A stretch of 64,000 nucleotides of DNA from positions 16,193 through 80,192 of the forward strand of contig ML978287.1 in NCBI GenBank assembly GCA_010015745.1, written 5' to 3'. Every line of letters begins with the position of its first letter. Within the stretch, counting starts at the first letter, position 1. This document shows, piece after piece, positions 56,672 to 64,000 of the stretch. The translations under genes and the position numbers were made by a program. This DNA is from Setomelanomma holmii (Eukaryota; Ascomycota; Dothideomycetes; Pleosporales; Phaeosphaeriaceae). Below the pieces are notes generated by a model. The model made no database searches, was not told the origin of the DNA, and saw only the letters and a program-made list of their open reading frames with translations.

Positions 56672-59600
56672 GTTCGAAGAGGATATTCTCTTGGTCCAAA
56701 CGCCAGTCTGGCTCCGAAGTCTACTACCGGACCGGAGGCATCGTTCCCATCGACGCAAGCCCAGACTTGATCAGCCATGGCTTCGAGGCAAAGGTACGAG
56801 TCGACGATTCCAGAAACCTCAGTGCGCTGGCACGGCGCACTGACGTGGTTGCACAGAACGAGGCGAATTTGCGAGCGTTGTCAGAAGCACGTTCGGGGAA
56901 TGTGCAGGAACATGCATGCAGCTGCGTTGTGGAGCTTCACGATTCGCTGACTCCCACGTATAGGTCACTCCAAATAGTGAGCGAAAGCGACCATCGGACC
57001 TCAAGATTGTTACAGACAATAAGCAAGTCGTACTGAATTCTCGATCGTCAACATACAATGTTGCCCTGGTCTCCGCGGCATCCAATCTTCAGGCAGTCTT
57101 CAATGACATATTGCGCTCTCCGGCGCCATTTGTAGCCACATGCCCACGTTCGGCCTCCGTACTAAAGCCTCTTCCTAGTCGACCGCGCTCTCTATCTTTA
57201 CCCTCATCTCCGAAGCTACCAGTTGAGCTCCCTGGGTCCATACTTCAGGAGAACCAAGGATTTCCACCTTGCGCGACCACCGAGAATCCTGCGCTCGCTT
57301 GCCCCACAATTGAGAATACGCAAGGAACTACGCGATCTGCGCGAAAAGATTTTGAGGACCAGGAAGCCGTGCTTGATTTGCTCGACCTCTTTGCAGAACC
57401 ACTCGCGCACGCTAGAAGTGTGCCCGATCTCGGCCGGCGAGACGGCGACATGAGATCTGTTCGGAGCGGGAATGCTCTCAACTCGACAGCATCTGTCAAG
57501 TCGAGCCCATCGAAATTACAACATAAAAAGTTACTGAGCGAGACAAGTTCGCGAAGACGTTCTAGAACCGATCTATTGACTTCTCCATCAGCCAGTGATC
57601 CTAAGCTCACTGCATTAGCAGACGGAAATGGGCCGGACAACTCTGGCAGGACACGAAACGCGCGTAAAGTGCTCCGACCGTCACCATTGATTCCAGAGGG
57701 ACAGGCTATAGACGAGAGTCTTGAAAAGCGGGAGTTCCGCCGAAGCGTAAGTACCGTGTGTTTCTATGATGTTGTGTGTTTATTCGTCAAACGGACTTTT
57801 GCGCATAACGAAACAGTTTCACAACTTCTGTCTTTCCTACTTTCAACCTCGATAACACACGTAACGCCTGAGGTAGATGTCTCTTAAGTCCACTATTCAC
57901 ATGCATCCCACCGCTTGGGCGATATTTTCGGTGTCTGGTGCGGCGGTTCGTCAGCCTTAGGGTAGTAACAGTTTCAGAGACCTCTAAGCTCTTCCACGAA
58001 TGGGGAAATGCGCGGACGTCCGAACTGAGCGATAACGAGCCTTGACTGAATTGCCGCGATTTCTTCCATCTGACGCAAATATTTCGCATCACAGCAAAGG
58101 GCTAATCAGAGATAGCTCGGTGCTGCTGTTACGCCTACCCCATACACTACACGCAGCAAACAGATCGAGGAACTGAAAGCCACTATCTCGAATCAAGATC
58201 ACACGATATCAACATTGCAGAGCCAGTTCTCCAGTTTGAGAGCATCGCATGAGTCCCACATCGCAAGCCTCACGGACACCCATTTGGCGGAAGTCGCGTC
58301 GTTGAAGAATTACGCAAGAGTACTTGAGGATCAGCTTGCGCATCGGCCGAGCCTGCACCACGGTACGTAGTATCTTTCCCGTTTGACAGTCTCTATTGCG
58401 CTTCCCCACACGGTGACACGGCAGGCGCCAATTGGCTGGTCGAGATGTACACTGCATCGATATTGTGCGTTTGTACCTCTATGCAGCACTCAACTAACAT
58501 TGCGTCAGCCTCGAGTAATAACCTTTTGTTTGTTCTTGACACGACCGAGCCACGAACACCAATTCACGAGAGCTCGCAGCCCGCGACTGAAAGTGGCTCT
58601 GCCACTTCTACGAAATCCTTCCGAAGTGCATTAGAGAAGCAATCGCAATCGCCTCAACGTCCCCGAAACAGCCCAGAGATGGAGAGTCTGAAGCGGAAAT
58701 TGAGTACTACGCGTCGTCCAGAGACCACAAACCGCAATCTTCTTCCTGAGCTCAATCAATACAAGCAGAATAATGTTGCTCTTCAGTACGTAACTCTTGA
58801 TAAGAAACCATCGGAAATTCCTCTATACTTTCCTGCGAGCACTTCTAGGCCTTACGTGCGGAGCAAAATCACGTTGCTGCCACGCCGCATCTTGGACACT
58901 TTCGAAACAATGCTGACTATGCCGACCTACGCAGGAAGCAGATCGAGTCGCTTATGGCAAAGCTTAATGAGTCCAAGAAGAACGAACGAGCATTGAAGAC
59001 TTCCGCAGAAGAAGCGGAGCGACAATGTGAGGAGTGGCGAGAGAAAGCAGCGGAGGCAGACAAGATGACGAAGAGCGCCCAAAGCCTACAGAACACCATC
59101 GACCATCTTGAAAACCGTCTGGAGATTGCGAACATTGAGAAGCTCGACGCTCAAGAGCAGCTTTATAACGTCCAGTCAGCGAAGTCACCCTTTGAGCTTC
59201 CGAAACTTCAGGTACCACCAGGTGCGAGCAATGACGATTTCAAGGTATGCTACATCTGTTGAGAATGACATCTTCGTTCCTGTTCTTGTGGTGGGGTGTA
59301 GACTGATCATTATCTAGGCTGCGAAAAACACCCACCTAAGCATGAGCACAGTGTTTTCATCCGACTCCCCAGTCAGCCACGGCGACACGCAGGAGCTTTC
59401 GACCCTTGCTGCCTTCGTTGCACATATTGAGAGGTTGCAGGACCAAGTGCGACAGAAGGACGCGACGATTTCGGACCTCGAGGCAAATCGAGCACAACTA
59501 CAGCAAAGACACGAACAACTTGAGCGCGATCAGCAGGCTTTGGGCTTACAGATGGGTATCCAGAATGAGCTTATGAGGAAGACTCGACAGTCGGACTCGC

Positions 59601-61609
59601 ACATCGAACAGCTCCGAGCCGCTATTATAGAGCGAGAGACAATCATCGGCGAGAAAGAGAAGTCAATGCGCATACTTCAGAGACAGTTGGACCGTCACAA
59701 GCTCCTGCTTCAAGCTCAGATACGGAGGAATGCAACTATGACGCTGCATATTACTGTCGATCAGAGCACGCTTCCCGAACTCGGTACGTTGGCGAAGAGA
59801 GCTGACATCGACAAATGGGTTGAAGGTCTGCAGGACCGACTGAAGAAAGAGAAGACGATGTCGAACGTGGAACAATCGAATGACTCGAGGCAAACGACCT
59901 TGACCAACTTGCGCGACGAGATTGACTTCTATGTAAGAGAAATAATCTTGTATAAGCTGGACATTAGGGGCTACAAGAGCGACATCAAGAAACTCAAGAA
60001 GATCACCACTCAATTGAGCACGTATGGAAGCAGGGCCAGCGACCTCGGTTCCGATACATCGTCATTGAGGCCAGCTGGGACACCCAATCAAGCACGCTTC
60101 TCTCCGTTGAGCCCGGAGATTGGCTCTTCTGGTGTGCCGTCCCCCATTCTAGAAGGTCCAAGACATGGATTATCGACTGTAGATGTGCCACAACCAATTC
60201 CAGACGGCGAGCTTGGAGTGAAGTTGCCGACCAACAACCCCAACCCGAGCAGGGAGCGGGAAGATGTGCGACCGGACACGAGTCACAGTGCGAGTCATGC
60301 TGTCAAAATAGACATTGCAGGCGAAGCTGATTGCCTTCCTCATGAAGTCGCGTCAAGTCCTGTGGAGTGCTCGTTCGAGGAGAGGAGACCAACGGTATGT
60401 TTCTTTGGAGAGTACAGTCTCACAAGCATGATCTAACAAAGGCAGTCGCCATCGCCCGCTCTCATGAAGTTCAGCGATCTGCTGCACAACGTTCCCGAGA
60501 TCAAACCACTACCATCATTGCGTCATGGCCGTAGTATGAGCGAGTCAATCCTACCTTCATTTGCAACGTCCAGTGCACGTGGCATGGCTCAAGCTTATGC
60601 TGCCACGGACCATCTAGCGTCGAGTCCTTCTAGTATTGATATCACGAGCATGGCAGGCCGAGGTCGCTCAGCCATAATCTCTGAAATGGGCAGATGCAAG
60701 ATGACACCTGATCGTCCACCTCGACCACGCTATGGATTGTTCGAATCGCCCAGAGCAGACCGAGGGCCGCGTAATCCTCCGCGTACGGACATTCTTGCTG
60801 AAGCAATGAGGCATACTCAAGACCAAGAAGAAAACGTGCCGCAGCCTTCGATGTCCCGTCAAAATTCCAATGCATCGGCCGTTCGAGTTGTGCCTCCACA
60901 CATGGCACGAGACATGCGAGATAGCATGGCGAGCTCGCCATCACCTATGCCACCATCATTTCTCCGGTCACGAGCGGGATCTGCTGGGTCATCCACGGCA
61001 AACAATACTACTGATGCTCCGCCAGAGCGGAAGTTGAGCACTGCATCGAGCTCAAGCGTACCTTTTGTCATTGGCATGGGCTCACCTCACAACCCCACCA
61101 TTGTTCCACTTGCGGCAAGCATGCCTCTGACATCGTGCTCGATTACCAGGAATGCGCCGCTCAAGATATCGACATCACGAGTGGGTGTTGGTGGAACCAT
61201 GGCATCTTGCATGCCAGTCACATCACCTGTCTCACCGACGAATACTTCTAGACTCGAACCCCCAACGAAGGTGGCGGCAACCAAACCAACACCTGTAGTA
61301 TCTGCGACGCCCAGCCGCAAATTCAGCTTGTCAAGGAATCACGACGAGCAGGCACCCACACCGCCTCGGACACCGTCGCATTCACGTACCATCAGTGGAG
61401 GCAGTATTCGTACAGCAATTCGGCTACCCAGGACCAGAGACAAGGAGAAGGTAGCTCATAAGATGAGGAAGGATAGTATTGGCATGCCCCAGCCTCTGGG
61501 TAGTCCATTTGCGGTCAATATGTCTGCCTCGGAGTCTGCAGGTGTGTCAAGACCAATAGAGAGAGGCGACGGTGAGGGACTAGCATACTCGATTGGAGAA
61601 GCGATATAA
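56668..61609 (+). CDS. Large uncharacterised coiled-coil, Ser/Pro-rich fungal protein
   Basis: Proposed exons 56668-56793, 56857-56901, 56964-57746, 57972-58017, 58100-58119, 58164-58362, 58509-58785, 58935-59244, 59318-60394 and 60446-61609 give about 1348 aa in one frame. The N-terminus (MSSKRIFSWSKRQSGSEVYY) starts a region of low complexity. Coiled coils follow: IEELKATISNQDHTISTLQS, KQIESLMAKLNESKKNERAL, and a long heptad segment in exon 9 (LERLQDQ-type through EIDFYVREIILYKLDIRGYK). The last 390 residues are Ser/Pro/Arg-rich and disordered. I do not recognise it; it may be a cytoskeletal or cell-end scaffold. The small exons 57972-58119 and the long introns around them are the least certain part. 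Confidence 0.65.
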
Positions 61610-61871
61610 CAGCCAGGTTCACTCGGGAGTCTGGAATGAGGCAGATCGGGCTCAATGTTGAGCTGCACCGATTTGCATCAAATAGCGAAAATGGAGCATC
61701 AACTTCTCTACCACCTGGGGAAAGCGCGACGAAGTGATGTTGAGCTTCACGCTCCTACGTACCTGCCTGTCTTGCTAGCGTGACTCTTGCGAGTACCTTC
61801 CGGCTACACCTTGCCACAATTCCTCCAACAATATCCTCACAGCGCTCATCGGTGAATTGCTGCACGCGAAG
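61610..61871. other. Short intergenic
   Basis: 262 bp between the coiled-coil gene and the BTB locus. No feature is seen. Confidence 0.5.
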
Positions 61872-62960
61872 ATGGCCACATCCAATTTTGCCGCGTTGCT
61901 TGCGAATACCTCACCTTCCAGCCCGGTTACTACGTGGCCGCCTAGGGCCCGGTTCTTGGGCAGCACCTCGTCTTCCAGCACCGCTACTACACCAACATCC
62001 ACTTCCGAGTCGAGATTCGGTAGCAGCTCAGCTGTAGATCCTGCTGCTACTGCAAAACCTGCTGTGACTGCGAAGCCGATCAAGGACTTGCGGACGCCAG
62101 ACGACAGCATTCCGAGGTACGTCAGGCTGACTTTTAGGACTGCACTTACTGATGATGTTCCAGCTACAAAGGCTTCATCCAGGTCTCTGTCAGCACTGCA
62201 GCTCATCAGCAGACCTTTGATGTTCACGAATCACTGATCACCACTCGATCGCCCTTTTTCAAGAAGGCCATGACCGGCAACTGGAAGGAGGCACAGGAAC
62301 GTGTGGTTAAGCTTCCTGACGACGAGCCCGTCATTTTCTAGCGTTACATCCATCATCTATACACCGGCGAGCTTGCTGTTCTGCCAGGTCACTTGACTGG
62401 AAACTTCTTTGAGACCGATGAGGCTGTCGACTTGATCAAGCTATACGTCCTTGCGAAAAAATTCCAGGATGCTGATGCAAAGAACATGATCATCCAGTAT
62501 ATGCTTCTCGTTTGCCAGCAGACGCGTTTGGGCCTTTTCTATGTTCCGGGAGTCAATGCAATCAGCCATGCCTATACAGGCACTCCTCCAGGCTCACCTA
62601 TGCGTAGGCTCTTGGTCGATCTATATACGTATCGAGCGGTTGGACAAAGCATCAAATGAAGGAGACGTGGCCGACTGATTTCCTGGGTGAGCTTGCAATC
62701 AGCCTTCTGGATCGTCGAGTACTTCCCACAGACCCAACCAAGACTGGCGATGGTGCGACATATATGGAGGCTAAGGGCAAGGACGCTGTCTGAGTGCTTG
62801 AGACTCGCACTCGACAGAAGGGATGGAAGCATGGAGTTTCAGTTGATATGTCCTCATCTGGCGATTCCTGTGACAAAGGAGACAGGGAAGGACCACTGGA
62901 GGGTAGCTTGAACCATTATCACAACACCGCAAAAGTACCCAGCGCATTATCGATCTAATA
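61872..62960 (+). pseudogene. BTB/POZ domain gene, broken by stop and frameshift
   Basis: Exon 1 (61872-62116) encodes a Ser/Thr-rich N-terminus. A 47-nt intron leads in phase to SYKGFIQVSVSTAAHQQTFD, VHESLITTRSPFFKKAMTGNW and VKLPDDEPVIF, a clear BTB domain. TAG at 62339-62341 then interrupts just before RYIHHLYTGELAV, the next conserved BTB helix. The frame runs on to TGA at 62657-62659, while the family's C-terminal block (WPTDFLGELAISLLDRRVLP) continues in another frame from about 62656, so a one-base indel lies near 62655. A further TGA at 62791-62793 ends that frame. It is probably a pseudogene of the fungal BTB family thought to act as Cullin-3-type adaptors. Confidence 0.75.
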
Positions 62961-63339
62961 CGATCAGACAATTAAGCGTCAACATCTCAGACTGATGTCA
63001 CGCCGGGTACTTTCCATTTTGCTTTCGATATAACGTTGTGTCTTTGCGCGCTACGTTGCCCCTCGCGCATTTGCGTGCAGTGCCTAATTACAACAGTGAA
63101 AGTTCTCAGAACCACACAACAGAGAGGCCTGGTCTGACCATCTCAGATGAGCCCTCGCAATCAACCTCTCGATATCGTTCTTGAAGCATTCAACCACAAC
63201 TGCCAACAAACACCACCAGTCTCTTTGGTAGCTCCGTCGCTATAGCTCATCGCCACGTCCGCAGCAGGCCCCGAGAAACCCACATCTGCCCGCGTTTAGT
63301 TTTACTGCTGCCTCTACTCCAGCACACACGCGTGTTTGA
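62961..63339. other. Intergenic
   Basis: About 380 bp. No credible gene; it may include an unrecognised upstream exon of the ORF ending at 63597. Confidence 0.4.
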
Positions 63340-63597
63340 AGATCTGCCCTTTCATACAACTCTAATGTGTTCAGCGGCACGTTCGCTGACCCGCATAAGA
63401 ATGGTGCCACGGCTCATTATCAAATCGGTGGTCTTTTCGGCAGTCCCAAAGAGGCAGATATTGCGGCACCTAAAGGAGGATTTCACGGTTATTATGACGC
63501 ATCTGCTGGGACTGTGTTCGGCCCAGCTTGCGTCGGCTCTTCAATCTCTCTAGAACTTACCGATGATACCCAGAAAGTCCTCGAATCAAGGTTGTAA
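63340..63597 (+). CDS. Orphan ORF fragment, Gly-rich, possible last exon
   Basis: A stop-free frame from 63340 to TAA at 63595-63597 encodes about 85 residues with protein-like character: NVFSGTFADPHKNGATAHYQ, then IGGLFGSPKEADIAAPKGGF, HGYYDASAGTVFGPACVG and a Leu/Thr tail. There is no in-frame ATG, only GTG at 63367, and an acceptor-like AG precedes the frame. It is probably the last exon of a spliced gene whose first exon I could not find, or a relic. I recognise no family. Confidence 0.3.
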   Translation, partial: RSALSYNSNVFSGTFADPHKNGATAHYQIGGLFGSPKEADIAAPKGGFHGYYDASAGTVFGPACVGSSISLELTDDTQKVLESRL

Positions 63598-64000
63598 TCT
63601 GCCGCCGATCATTTCTGATTTTTGAGTGATTCCCACCCAATACGCACCTGCGCAATAGCGTCTATCAGGAATTGCCCTGTATATGCTTGATGTTACAACG
63701 TAACCTTAATTGTCTTCGGAGATAAGCTATTGGTTTCGTGTGTAGTTCCTCTCTGATCAAAAAATCCTTTCACTGAAACTGGGCAGCGAGGATTTAAGAT
63801 ACCTCAATCCATCCCGCAAAGTAGATTGCCCGGGTTGAAACCTCGAATGCTTTTCATGGGCAGTTTACGGAATATTCACTAATCAAGACGTTCGTCCGCT
63901 AAAGTGTGGAGGCACGAAGTCTAGAGATAATAGTTCGCTCTACGTGGAATCTGGCTACAAAAACAAGAAATGTAACTTTTGGCCTAAAAGGTCGAGTAAG
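63598..64000. other. Right-end intergenic
   Basis: 403 bp, AT-richer, with no ORF of note up to the window edge. Confidence 0.5.

Overview
The window is nuclear DNA of a filamentous ascomycete (Pezizomycotina). The evidence is many short GT-AG introns (about 40-80 nt) with CTAAC/CTGAC branch sites, compact intergenic gaps and clear fungal orthologues. Gene content fits a Dothideomycete, but I cannot prove the class. I see no CRISPR array, no bacterial operon, no intact transposon and no rRNA or tRNA gene.

Layout. 1-6347: the left edge cuts a CBP6/UQCC2-like mitochondrial gene that diverges from a BSD2/Ndfip-like Rsp5 adaptor. Adenylosuccinate synthase (ADE12) follows, flanked by two secreted PEBP-like paralogues. 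7019-15961: accessory block with an orphan, an MFS transporter, a zeta-crystallin-like oxidoreductase and an F-box protein. 17811-30192: LST7 (folliculin longin), a small hydrophilic stress-type protein, a Lys-rich orphan, divergent RINT1/TIP20 and NOP9, then a group II PLP decarboxylase (glutamate decarboxylase type). 30633-38168: a GH17 cell-wall glucanase, a 2.3-kb gene-free stretch, then divergent GUP1 and ARP4. 38657-49362: proteasome beta-2 PUP1 divergent from nucleoporin NUP159, an ABM-barrel pseudogene, then divergent TMA16 and EXO1. 49890-64000: a Lys/Pro-rich histone-tail-like ORF with a probable frameshift, a rhodopsin/SAT4-type membrane protein, a basic orphan, PML1 (RES splicing complex), a very large uncharacterised coiled-coil protein preceded by a 3-codon uORF, a broken BTB/POZ gene and an orphan ORF fragment.

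The housekeeping genes do not form one pathway. They sit as conserved singletons, often in divergent pairs with 260-510 bp between start codons. Accessory or decaying genes lie between them. No convincing new multi-gene system is visible. The best leads are the two pseudogenes with internal stops explicable as C-to-T changes, an unusual 264-nt intron in the MFS gene that carries a second nested set of splice signals, stop-free introns of 3n length in two genes, the A-run frameshift, the overlapping uORF/start, and the orphan coiled-coil protein.

All exon boundaries were read by eye from splice consensus, reading phase and protein similarity from memory. No database search was run.
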